The position numbers were made by a program, and so were the translations under genes. Positions 17,320 through 24,946 of a stretch of DNA of 35,789 nucleotides are shown in pieces; within the stretch, counting starts at the first letter, position 1, and each line of letters starts with the position of its first letter. The stretch is from a virus, in the IMG/VR virus record IMGVR_UViG_3300034013_000323, positions 1 through 35,789 of that record. One strand, given 5' to 3'. Under the pieces are notes generated by a model. The model saw nothing but the letters and a program-made list of their open reading frames with translations. It was not told where the DNA came from and searched no databases.

Positions 17320-19610
17320 TATAATACTTGTATTAAAGATGAATAGATGACCATATCGCTTGGGCTTGTGATGTTTATTCCATAAATCCTCAGCGTTTGC
17401 GGGTTCGAAAATGAAACAGAAGTAGTCAAGTAAGAAGATGCATTCGAGGATTCGTCTGTGATTGGTCTTAGCGTTGGATTCAAGTAATAGATATTGCCTG
17501 CTGATTCGTTAAGATTAATGCTTCTAATTGCTAGCCAATTGGTATTGCCCGCTGCTATTGTTTCAGAAATCGCTATTTCAGTTTCAACCAAAGTAACCGT
17601 GTCAAATAATCTTACTATGATTCTTGAATTGTTCCCCGTAATGCTTCGTCTTGCTCGAATATCAAATTTTAAAATATCTTTTCCTGAAAAAGAGCCTATG
17701 TTTTCCTCTCTTAATAAAGTAGTAACTCCCGAAACAAGTAATGTTGAACTAACAGAACCGTTAGCTATTATTAAGGGCAAGTTTGAAATAATTGATTTTT
17801 CAGTTGGAGAAAGCAATCCAGCATTTGTCCCGTCCGCAAGTGGTATAATTGCATCTGTACCCGTTGAACTCGTAACCGTTCCGTTTGTTGGGCTTGGTGT
17901 GTAGCCTAAATTTGTTGCGCTACTTCCGCTAGCCCCGTAATTTTTAGATGTCCAGTCCGTCCCATCATAAAATCTATAAACTAAAGCACCAGCTGTATAA
18001 CCTACACCGTTTATTGTAGTTGTGCCACCGACTACGTGAACTATGTAGCCCTTGTTTGTTTCGGGGTCGGGGTCGGTAACTGTTAACGTTCCATTTGTGG
18101 AATAAGCTACTAAATTAACCGCTGTGAATGATGATGTTTGGATGTTGGCGAAGGGTAAATCTGATAAATAAGCTAAGGCTTTCCATTCTGTACCGTTGTG
18201 TATTGTAGGTCTGTTTGAATTTCCTGAATCAAAAATTAACATTCCTGACATTGCGTTTGTAATACTCGGTAATGTGGCTCTGAAAATTCTTACCGCACCG
18301 TTTCTGAAAATGGTAAAAGCATCTCTTTTAACGCTACTTGTTCCATTTCCATAATTAACAAGTCTATCAGTACCGTTATTTAAAGGCTCATAATCTGTTC
18401 CATAAATACCACCGCTATGTTCGCCTGTTGCTCTTGCAAAATTACCAAGCCCTTCAGCATGAGATTGATTACCCAAAGCTCGCGTACTTTGACCTTCAGC
18501 GTGTGACGATTCGCCTTCAGCAATAGTATCATAACCTTTAGCAAAAGAAACAAGCCCTGTCGCCCTACTTTCGTATCCTTTTGCGTGAGAGTAATCTCCG
18601 CTAGCTGTAGTGTCTCTACCCTCTGCTGTAGCTCCTATTCCTGTTGCACCTCTAGTAGAGCTAGCACCTGTACTAAAACTTAAATCAATTGCATTTTGTC
18701 CTATATCACCGTAATTATCGGGATTGAATCCTTTAAGTCTGTAACCCGTGTTACCGCCTTCTGTAATTTTAATTAATTCTCCACCACCACCACTAGGTGT
18801 TCCATTAGCTAATAAGTGGTTGACGCTCCAATATTCCACATCATCAACAACTTCAATTAATTTTAAGATTGCAAGTCCGTTGGTTGGGATTAGAGGAGAG
18901 CCTATAAATTCAATGTCTGTATCAAATAAAACCTCTCTAGGTGTAGGCGAAGTATTTTTAATCCAAAATTCCGTATTAGCTGTAAATCCTAAACTTAAAA
19001 CGGGGTCGAATTCCGTTGTGATTGTTAGAAATTTATTGTCGTCTGATTGCTCAATTACATACGGGGCTTCGGCTGTTACTAATTTTACCGTTCGGTTTGG
19101 TAAAGTCGTTGGCAAAGTGCTTCCAATTACGAAAACTCCGCTAATAATCAGGAAATCGCCAACTTCCATATCGTTAAGGTAATTGACAGTTGTTCCTGAT
19201 TGACTCCAATCAACGCCAACCTCTTGTGTAGAAGTACCATTGAACCTTACCGACATCACTTGTACGTTTTCTGGAACAATAAACGAAGTACTGTCTATAT
19301 AATCAAATCTAGTGTCAGGATATACGGCAATTGAATTTATTTCAGGTTTGTTTTTAATAAAATCATCGGCTTCATCATCGGTCTGATTCCAATCGGCTTG
19401 CACGTTTACCTCAGCACCCTCTTGAATCCCTGATAGCTTAATTTTTTCCGAATTAGTAAAATTATTTTCGCTCAACCCTTGCCCCGTTACTTTATCAACT
19501 TTGGACGAGTAAAGCTCTGTGTTCATCGCTTGTTGCTTTATAAATGCATTTCGCAAATCATCTCCAAGCCCGTCGTTAGGGAACGAAACGTTAAAATTTT
19601 CTTGTGCCAT
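17319..19610 (-). CDS. Tail fibre / receptor-binding protein with YadA-like head repeats
   Basis: This is a 763-aa fibre. The N-terminal region (MAQENFNVSFPNDGLGDDLR) looks like a virion-attachment domain. Residues of about 305-403 contain repeated units typical of trimeric autotransporter heads (YadA-like left-handed beta roll), for example GATAEGRDTTASGDYSHAKG, GESSHAEGQSTRALGNQSHA and GLGNFARATGEHSGG. A beta-rich C-terminal region (NIGSFSGKDILKFDIRA, NPQTLRIYGIN) may be a jelly roll. It probably forms a trimer and binds the host surface. It follows the connector gene directly (start 19610). Confidence 0.82.
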   Translation of the reverse strand: MAQENFNVSFPNDGLGDDLRNAFIKQQAMNTELYSSKVDKVTGQGLSENNFTNSEKIKLSGIQEGAEVNVQADWNQTDDEADDFIKNKPEINSIAVYPDTRFDYIDSTSFIVPENVQVMSVRFNGTSTQEVGVDWSQSGTTVNYLNDMEVGDFLIISGVFVIGSTLPTTLPNRTVKLVTAEAPYVIEQSDDNKFLTITTEFDPVLSLGFTANTEFWIKNTSPTPREVLFDTDIEFIGSPLIPTNGLAILKLIEVVDDVEYWSVNHLLANGTPSGGGGELIKITEGGNTGYRLKGFNPDNYGDIGQNAIDLSFSTGASSTRGATGIGATAEGRDTTASGDYSHAKGYESRATGLVSFAKGYDTIAEGESSHAEGQSTRALGNQSHAEGLGNFARATGEHSGGIYGTDYEPLNNGTDRLVNYGNGTSSVKRDAFTIFRNGAVRIFRATLPSITNAMSGMLIFDSGNSNRPTIHNGTEWKALAYLSDLPFANIQTSSFTAVNLVAYSTNGTLTVTDPDPETNKGYIVHVVGGTTTINGVGYTAGALVYRFYDGTDWTSKNYGASGSSATNLGYTPSPTNGTVTSSTGTDAIIPLADGTNAGLLSPTEKSIISNLPLIIANGSVSSTLLVSGVTTLLREENIGSFSGKDILKFDIRARRSITGNNSRIIVRLFDTVTLVETEIAISETIAAGNTNWLAIRSINLNESAGNIYYLNPTLRPITDESSNASSYLTTSVSFSNPQTLRIYGINITSPSDMVIYSSLIQVL

Positions 19611-20092
19611 TAGTGCAGTTGAATTAAATTAGTACGATTGTTATTTTCATTACTACACGCTTGTTTGTACTCGGGAATATTGACCGTTTTTATAAATTCA
19701 AAAAACATTCCCTCGTAACTTATTGCAACCGCTTCGTAATTTTTACCTAAAATAGCGTTTTCGTTTAATGTTAAGTTTGTCGAACCCTCAACGCCTACTT
19801 TATACGATCCGTTATTAGCTACTTTCGAAACTCCCAAAGATAAATATATTGAAATCGTGTGAAACGCCAACATATAGACTACATAGTCGTTGTAGATAGT
19901 TAGATACACGCCTGTTAAAGTTCCCGCTGTATAATCAGATACTATTTTATCGTATAAATCCGCACTTAAAACCCTTTTAACATTAGTGTTTTGAGCAATA
20001 TTGATACTCGGTCTAATGCTATCAACATCAATGTTTCCGCTTGTTCCCGTGATGTCGGGAATATCGCTTGCTTTAATTAGTAACTTCTTCAT
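19610..20092 (-). CDS. Head-tail connector-like protein
   Basis: The protein is 160 aa. ASDIPDITGTSGNIDVDSIR then SINIAQNTNVKRVLSADLYD suits the small helical adaptor proteins that sit under the portal (DUF6712-like in Bacteroidota phages). The helical core LTIYNDYVVYMLAFHTISIY and a polar C-terminus follow. It overlaps the portal gene end by 20 bases. The assignment rests on the neighbourhood and helical pattern, not on a diagnostic motif. Confidence 0.6.
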   Translation of the reverse strand: MKKLLIKASDIPDITGTSGNIDVDSIRPSINIAQNTNVKRVLSADLYDKIVSDYTAGTLTGVYLTIYNDYVVYMLAFHTISIYLSLGVSKVANNGSYKVGVEGSTNLTLNENAILGKNYEAVAISYEGMFFEFIKTVNIPEYKQACSNENNNRTNLIQLH

Positions 20093-21443
20093 TTATTGTG
20101 TCTGTTTTTGGTTTACCTAATAATTTAACCGCTGTGTCTCGTGAATATCCATATATAATATCAAGCATATTAATCGCACTTTCGTAGGTTGTCAATCCTT
20201 GAGCATAGCTTGCTTGTATTTCAAGTAATGCTTGAACCCCTCCGACACTTCCTTTTAACGAAGCTTGTGCTTCTAGTGTTTTATCGTCTAAAACAGATAC
20301 ATTTTCAGTTGATAAAGGTGTCATTTCGCTTGAAATCACTGTGTTTTCTTCTTCTGTTAATGTTTTTTCAGCTTCAAAATTTTTGAAATCGAGTACAATA
20401 TCGGGATTTATAAGATTAAATACTTCTTGTAAACCTCTTAAAATAACCTCTCTAGCTGGGTTAATGTGTTTTCTGAATAACTCTTGTGTAGCTACTTCTC
20501 TTTCATCGGCATTATTTGAAAATCCGCCACCTTGGTTGCTTCCTGAAAACAAAATAGGCGGTGCTGAATGCGCTACGATTATCTTTCTTTCAGCTTCTTC
20601 TGAGTAAAATACATTTTGTTGGTTTAATTCGGGTGGCGAAATTCTATCTATAACCAAAGCTTCTTCCGCCCCCTCATTGAAAGAAACGAAAACTTTACCC
20701 TTATTAGACGTTCCTATTGTTTTTTCTCTAAGTTTATCAGCTTCTTTATCAGCTTCTTTTTTATCTAAAATCCTACCGTTATTATAATTGAAAATAGTAA
20801 TGTCTTCCATCCCATTTTGAAAATGATGCAATGCTCCGTTGGCTAATTCTCCCTCGACTTTAGTCCACGGAATACCGCTAAAGTAATCAGGTACTGGGAA
20901 AAAACTTTCAGCCGTTGGTCGTCTAACATAGAGTATTTCTAAGTCTGATTTTCTTTTCCCATCGAATTTAGGATAAAACGCTGGCTTATATCTCCATCTA
21001 TTTAGCCAATCCCAGCTATACCAAAATCCGTCCACTTTCATATCGTCTTGAACGTTTATCCCTAACTTTGAAATAGGCACATACTCAATTCTTGCGGGTT
21101 TGTCGCCTGCACTCCATATTACTTGAGCTGAACAACCACCGTAAGTCTTGTAATCCTGACACATCAATTCAACGTCTGTTTGACTTATGTATTTTCGTAA
21201 ATCAATTCCATTCTTATCAATTAATCCCTCGCCAAAGATATAACTTACAAAGGCATTTATAATTGATGAATTTGTTGGACTATCGTCGTAGGCATCTTTG
21301 TATCGTTTAAAATTGATATTATCAACTCCATTCGTTATCCATTTCCTGCCTATAACAGGCTTAATATCAATAGGCTGAAATGCGCTAAAAGCAACCGAAC
21401 CGCTAAATGCGTGTACTTTATTCTGTGTAGAATTTGTTTCCAT
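20073..21443 (-). CDS. Portal protein
   Basis: This is a dodecameric ring protein at the capsid vertex. About 456 aa from ATG 21443; an upstream in-frame start at 21476 would overlap the previous gene more. Typical portal features are an N-terminal FQPIDIKPVIGRKWITNGVD, EYVPISKLGI and a wing-like middle (PTAESFFPVPDYFSGIPWTK). The conserved FSNNADEREVATQELFRKHI helix region and FNLINPDIVLDFKNFE near the C-terminus follow. The gene lies after the capsid genes rather than after the terminase. Confidence 0.85.
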   Translation of the reverse strand: METNSTQNKVHAFSGSVAFSAFQPIDIKPVIGRKWITNGVDNINFKRYKDAYDDSPTNSSIINAFVSYIFGEGLIDKNGIDLRKYISQTDVELMCQDYKTYGGCSAQVIWSAGDKPARIEYVPISKLGINVQDDMKVDGFWYSWDWLNRWRYKPAFYPKFDGKRKSDLEILYVRRPTAESFFPVPDYFSGIPWTKVEGELANGALHHFQNGMEDITIFNYNNGRILDKKEADKEADKLREKTIGTSNKGKVFVSFNEGAEEALVIDRISPPELNQQNVFYSEEAERKIIVAHSAPPILFSGSNQGGGFSNNADEREVATQELFRKHINPAREVILRGLQEVFNLINPDIVLDFKNFEAEKTLTEEENTVISSEMTPLSTENVSVLDDKTLEAQASLKGSVGGVQALLEIQASYAQGLTTYESAINMLDIIYGYSRDTAVKLLGKPKTDTINEEVTN

Positions 21444-21735
21444 ATTCAAAGTTTTGTATATCCGTGCCGTTTGCAAGTACTGTTAATTTTCCGTAATAAA
21501 TAGGCGTGTTCGAATTTTTAATCACAAAAGAGTATTTATTTCTAATTGCAAAATCTACTTGAGGCGTTGGTATTGTTAAATAAATTCGTCCTAAATTTTC
21601 CGTCCAATTGCACGCTTCAATAATAAGTAAGTTGCTAATTTCATTTCGCAATTCTATAATTAAATCATCCGAAATTTGCGGGTAAATTAAAGGGACAAAA
21701 GAAAATGTATAAGGGTTTTCTGAAATTGTTTTCAT
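21418..21735 (-). CDS. Hypothetical 105-aa head-region protein
   Basis: An in-frame GTG at 21789 exists, but it lies upstream of a terminator hairpin whose sequence would become the N-terminus. ATG 21735 is therefore chosen. MKTISENPYTFSFVPLIYPQ is followed by LTIPTPQVDFAIRNKYSFVI, a beta-rich small protein. It lies between the probable tail tube and the portal, so a neck or capsid-completion role is possible. Not recognised. Confidence 0.55.
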   Translation of the reverse strand: MKTISENPYTFSFVPLIYPQISDDLIIELRNEISNLLIIEACNWTENLGRIYLTIPTPQVDFAIRNKYSFVIKNSNTPIYYGKLTVLANGTDIQNFEYGNKFYTE

Positions 21736-21746
21736 TTTTTTTGTAT

Positions 21747-21777
21747 AAAAAAAGCCAATTATAAAAACTGGCTTTTT
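21747..21777 (-). terminator. Intrinsic terminator after the 183-aa gene
   Basis: On the minus strand AAAAGCCA and TGGCTTTT pair around an 11-base loop and are followed by T residues. It lies about 20 bases after the 21798 stop and may reduce expression of the portal relative to the capsid and tube genes. Confidence 0.7.
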
Positions 21778-21797
21778 GATTTTAAACACCTCCTTAA

Positions 21798-22349
21798 TTA
21801 GACGTATGCCAATAGTGCAGAGGCATAGTCGGTTAATGCATCACCCGTTAAAATATAACCTCTTGAAAAATCAGGCTCCATTGTGTTGAGAGTAACAGTA
21901 AACCCGTTTAAGTCTGTCAAAGACCCACCAGTTTGATCATCGGCTGTAATTGCTATAGCTCCTAACTGCGACCCACAAGCTCGAATAGAGCCGTCATTAT
22001 GTTCTATAAAAAAAACAATTTCGCCTTTTAGAATTTCTTCTACGAGCTTAACGTTAACTAAATCAGCACCCTTTGGAACAGCTAATATAACGGGTAAATT
22101 CCCTGTTACCGAAGTACTACGAGTATCTCCTCCGCTTGTTCCGTTTTCAACGTAATTGGTTGCCGTATTCTTAACCTCTAATCGTGCCAAAGAACCAGCT
22201 CCAAATACATCGGCTAATTCAGTAACGCCTGTAACTGTTTTTATTATTGTGTTTTGCGAATCGTAAGCACCAACGGTAACGGCTTTAATTCCACCGAAAC
22301 CAATACCGCACATTTTTCTACTCTTTGTAAAAGTTGCACATCCTGCCAT
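21798..22349 (-). CDS. Probable major tail (tube) protein
   Basis: This is a 183-aa beta-rich protein (TVGAYDSQNTIIKTVTGVTE, LTDLNGFTVTLNTMEPDFSR) with low charge, consistent with abundant tube subunits. MAGCATFTKSRKMCGIGFGG gives an unusual Cys-containing start. It sits right after the major capsid gene and before a terminator, suited to high expression. An alternative is a capsid decoration protein. Confidence 0.5.
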   Translation of the reverse strand: MAGCATFTKSRKMCGIGFGGIKAVTVGAYDSQNTIIKTVTGVTELADVFGAGSLARLEVKNTATNYVENGTSGGDTRSTSVTGNLPVILAVPKGADLVNVKLVEEILKGEIVFFIEHNDGSIRACGSQLGAIAITADDQTGGSLTDLNGFTVTLNTMEPDFSRGYILTGDALTDYASALLAYV

Positions 22350-22394
22350 ATCTTTTTTATTTTAAAAGGGAGGTTTTACGCTCCCTTGTTAATA

Positions 22395-23429
22395 TTATCC
22401 TACGTAAAGTACGTTGAACTTCTGATTTGCAACGTGCGCTCCGATTGTCATAATTGACTTAATGAACATATCCTCACGGTTGTTTGCAATCTTATCAACA
22501 TTGATACTGTTGTTATCAGAAGCTAAATCAGTTACCCAGAAAATGTGAGATTTCAAAGCAACGATAACTACATTGTTTGGAACTGGTACAAATTCGATTA
22601 ATAAGCCATTGAATCTAAACTCTGTGTTCGCATCGTTAATTTGGAACGGTCTGTTAAAATCAGAAACAACATTGTTTGCTGTTACCAACATTTGCTTTAC
22701 ATTTTTAGGCGCATAAATGATAGGTTGCTCTGCACCTGCTAATACCTCAGCTGGAATAGCTGCATAGATTTTATCAAATTCCGCCTTAATATTCGTTGGG
22801 GTTAAAACCGCTCCTGCAACTTTAATACGGCCGCCTAATGCTGGTGTTTGGGTTGCGTTGCTGTTGTTGTAAATCATTTTAGCAACCACTCCATCGACTT
22901 GCAAAGTGCCCGCTACTGGCGTCAAGCTTGCGATAAGTGTTTTTTCTGCAGCGCCTACTGAGCCTTGACCAGCACCCGATGTCAAAGCCGCTACTGCTGT
23001 TTGAGTAGTTGCTTTTACGCCCGACCAAAACAATTGTTCTAAAGCCAAACTCATTTTTTTAGCGTAAATTCCGCCAATTAAAATTCGTTCAAATTCGCTT
23101 GAACTTGTGTTATAAGCACCAGGAGCCATATCTCTTTTAAATCGAGAAAATCTCAAATTATCAGGGCAGAAAGTTTGGTAAAACATACCTTTATCAGGCG
23201 TTACCACCGTGTCAAATGCGCTTAATTCTCCCGCACTTGTTGGGTCACCGCAAGTAAATTGCTGAAGCGTTGCTGTTGCACTTGCTTCTGTGAAAATTGT
23301 TTCTGCTTTAACGTCGGTTTCGAACGTTACTAAACTTTTTGCGATTGTTTGATTTTCGAATAAAATCTCTTCGATAATCGGTTCGGCTGCTACGCCTCTA
23401 ATATCTACTTTGTTGTAAACTATTGCCAT
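22395..23429 (-). CDS. Major capsid protein
   Basis: This is a 344-aa HK97-fold-like capsid protein. It has an N-terminal arm region (MAIVYNKVDIRGVAAEPIIE) and a central FSRFKRDMAPGAYNTSSSEF. It also has KAEFDKIYAAIPAEVLAGAE, and AEQPIIYAPKNVKQMLVTAN followed by NTEFRFNGLLIEFVPVPNNV, the beta strands of the P and A domains. The position after protease/scaffold and before tail tube fits. The Ala/Gly/Val-rich composition fits an abundant structural protein. Confidence 0.85.
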   Translation of the reverse strand: MAIVYNKVDIRGVAAEPIIEEILFENQTIAKSLVTFETDVKAETIFTEASATATLQQFTCGDPTSAGELSAFDTVVTPDKGMFYQTFCPDNLRFSRFKRDMAPGAYNTSSSEFERILIGGIYAKKMSLALEQLFWSGVKATTQTAVAALTSGAGQGSVGAAEKTLIASLTPVAGTLQVDGVVAKMIYNNSNATQTPALGGRIKVAGAVLTPTNIKAEFDKIYAAIPAEVLAGAEQPIIYAPKNVKQMLVTANNVVSDFNRPFQINDANTEFRFNGLLIEFVPVPNNVVIVALKSHIFWVTDLASDNNSINVDKIANNREDMFIKSIMTIGAHVANQKFNVLYVG

Positions 23430-23459
23430 TTTTTATTTTTTTTATTAGTTGTTTTTTTG

Positions 23460-23702
23460 TTAATCTTCTGTTTCTTCTTCTTCAATTTCTTCAACCACTT
23501 CAACTATTTTTGAAAGTTTGTTGTGGTGTTTTAATTCATTAGTAATGATACTAATTTGACTTTCTGAAAGTTCATCTTTTAAATAATCCTCAACGCTTAC
23601 ACCTACTGGAATAGCTGATAAGAAATCATCATAAGAGACACCATCATTAAAAGGATTTACAAAATTTGTATTTTCTGTTACTTGTATTTTTCTCTTTGCC
23701 AT
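23460..23702 (-). CDS. Small acidic head-region protein
   Basis: This 80-aa protein ends VVEVVEEIEEEETED, with a mixed middle (FNDGVSYDDFLSAIPVGVSV). Such acidic proteins between protease/scaffold and capsid are often scaffold- or capsid-associated. Function not shown by sequence. It lies 8 bases from the protease gene and 30 from the capsid gene. Confidence 0.55.
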   Translation of the reverse strand: MAKRKIQVTENTNFVNPFNDGVSYDDFLSAIPVGVSVEDYLKDELSESQISIITNELKHHNKLSKIVEVVEEIEEEETED

Positions 23703-23710
23703 TTTATTAG

Positions 23711-24664
23711 TTATTTTGATGCTCTAAATTTTTCTAATGGGGTCATTTTTTCAAAATCCTTTTGCATTTCGATTTTGCTTGGTACATTTTGAATCGGCTC
23801 GCTCGCTGGTGTTTCATTTTTAAACGTGATCAAGTCAGAAATTGCTTTTTCTTTTTCCGCTTTCATCGTAACCAAATCAGTTTCCGATTTCACTTTGTCC
23901 GCTTCCATCATTGAAAGTTTTTCCTCAAGTAAAGCTACTTGTTCTTTCAATTTCTTGTTCTCCTCTTCGTAATCGGGGTCATCATCATTTGTTGTCGGCT
24001 CTGCTGGGGGTGTCGCATTTTTCAAAGCTTCCTCCTCCGCCATTTTCAAAGCTATCGCATCTTCTTCGGCTTTGATTTCCTCGGGGGTCTTTTCGTCGGC
24101 GAATAAAGCTTTTTTGAAAGCTTCAAACGCCGTAAGAATTTTCTCTTTTGTCATTTCAATTATATTTGTTTGTTGTTCAAAAATTACGTTGCCCTCTACT
24201 GATAAGCCATCTAAATTACCTGTTTTAATTTCGTTCCAAACCTCGGGGTTGTCGATTTTAAAACCCATCACTAAACTACCTTTCGGAGCATCTAAGCCTA
24301 ATAATTCCGCTCTATTATCATTGCCAACTATCCAACTCTCAAATGGGAATATACCCTCTGTGTTGAATGATTGATGATTTATATTCGTTCCTGAATTTGC
24401 GTTGGTTCTGAAATAATCTTGCTGAAACTTCTCGATAGTTTCGGCTGAATAAAATACGTTAGCTGGCTTCCCTTTTACGTCTTTACGAAATATTAATTTA
24501 TTCGGAATCATTGCGACTGAATAAACTATTTTCTTTTCTTCGTTAGTAAAATGCAATACTTCGCTTGTTTCGTTGCTAAATTTTATCAACGTTTTTTCAA
24601 TAGCTGGGTCTTTTACCAAGCTAACTTTGTGATTTTCTGTAAATTTAATCTCGTAAACGTCCAT
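23711..24664 (-). CDS. Prohead protease (XkdF-like, S78_2) with scaffold domain
   Basis: This is a 317-aa fusion. Residues 1 to about 170 look like the XkdF-type prohead serine protease: KKIVYSVAMIPNKLIFRKD, then NANSGTNINHQSFNTEGIFP with the likely catalytic His and an adjacent WIVGNDNRAELLGLDAPKGS, then VWNEIKTGNLDGLSVEGNV with the Ser. Residues 190-300 are a charged coiled coil (EEENKKLKEQVALLEEKLSM) that would be the scaffold. An internal ATG at 24154 (residue 171) could give the scaffold alone, as in lambda C/Nu3. The family assignment is by eye. Confidence 0.7.
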   Translation of the reverse strand: MDVYEIKFTENHKVSLVKDPAIEKTLIKFSNETSEVLHFTNEEKKIVYSVAMIPNKLIFRKDVKGKPANVFYSAETIEKFQQDYFRTNANSGTNINHQSFNTEGIFPFESWIVGNDNRAELLGLDAPKGSLVMGFKIDNPEVWNEIKTGNLDGLSVEGNVIFEQQTNIIEMTKEKILTAFEAFKKALFADEKTPEEIKAEEDAIALKMAEEEALKNATPPAEPTTNDDDPDYEEENKKLKEQVALLEEKLSMMEADKVKSETDLVTMKAEKEKAISDLITFKNETPASEPIQNVPSKIEMQKDFEKMTPLEKFRASK

Positions 24665-24672
24665 ATTTTAAA

Positions 24673-24707
24673 CAAAAAAAAGCCTGCTCGCTTTACGCAA
24701 GTAGGCT
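24673..24707 (-). terminator. Terminator-like hairpin in the protease leader
   Basis: On the minus strand AGCCTACT and AGCAGGCT pair around a loop and are followed by eight T residues, only about 10 bases before the ATG at 24664. It lies downstream of the promoter-like box at 24760. It could act as an attenuator or simply end the tape-measure transcript. Confidence 0.55.
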
Positions 24708-24759
24708 GTTTATACTGATTTTCAAGGTAATATGCATCTTCACATATTTTAATTATAAG

Positions 24760-24767
24760 CAAATATA
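24760..24767 (-). promoter_or_regulatory. Candidate -7 promoter box for the head genes
   Basis: TATATTTG lies about 100 bases before the protease ATG, just after the 46-aa gene stop. No clear -33 TTG is seen. Confidence 0.4.
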
Positions 24768-24774
24768 GGAATTT

Positions 24775-24915
24775 TTAACTTACATTATCTTTTTTGTGGT
24801 AAAAATTTTGTAAATCAGCATCATTTACTTGGTCTTTATTCCTTTTTGCTGTTCTTTTTTTCGATAATAGCTGGTTTCCGAACTCAACTAAATCTTCTTC
24901 CGTGAAGTTTCCCAT
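24775..24915 (-). CDS. Hypothetical 46-aa protein
   Basis: The ORF from ATG 24915 to TAA 24775 encodes MGNFTEEDLVEFGNQLLSKK followed by a basic helix (RTAKRNKDQVNDADLQNFYH). It lies between the tape-measure stop and the head genes. Not recognised; a head or tail assembly helper is possible only from position. Confidence 0.5.
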   Translation of the reverse strand: MGNFTEEDLVEFGNQLLSKKRTAKRNKDQVNDADLQNFYHKKDNVS

Positions 24916-24946
24916 AATTAAAAATTTTAAATTTTACCCAAATATA

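Noticed and set aside
18400-18690. Repetitive DNA considered as a CRISPR array
   Set aside because: The repeats are in frame, imperfect and encode YadA-like protein units; there are no constant direct repeats with spacers.
17494-19182. Long plus-strand ORFs opposite the fibre gene and other structural genes
   Set aside because: They are shadows of minus-strand genes, have hydrophobic Ser/Pro-rich composition, and lack leaders or neighbours on that strand.
21736-21789. GTG-started N-terminal extension (MFKIKKPVFIIGFFYTKK) of the 105-aa protein, preceded by AAGGAGGTG
   Set aside because: The extension is the translation of an intrinsic terminator hairpin and T-run. ATG 21735 lies just after it and has the usual A-rich leader.
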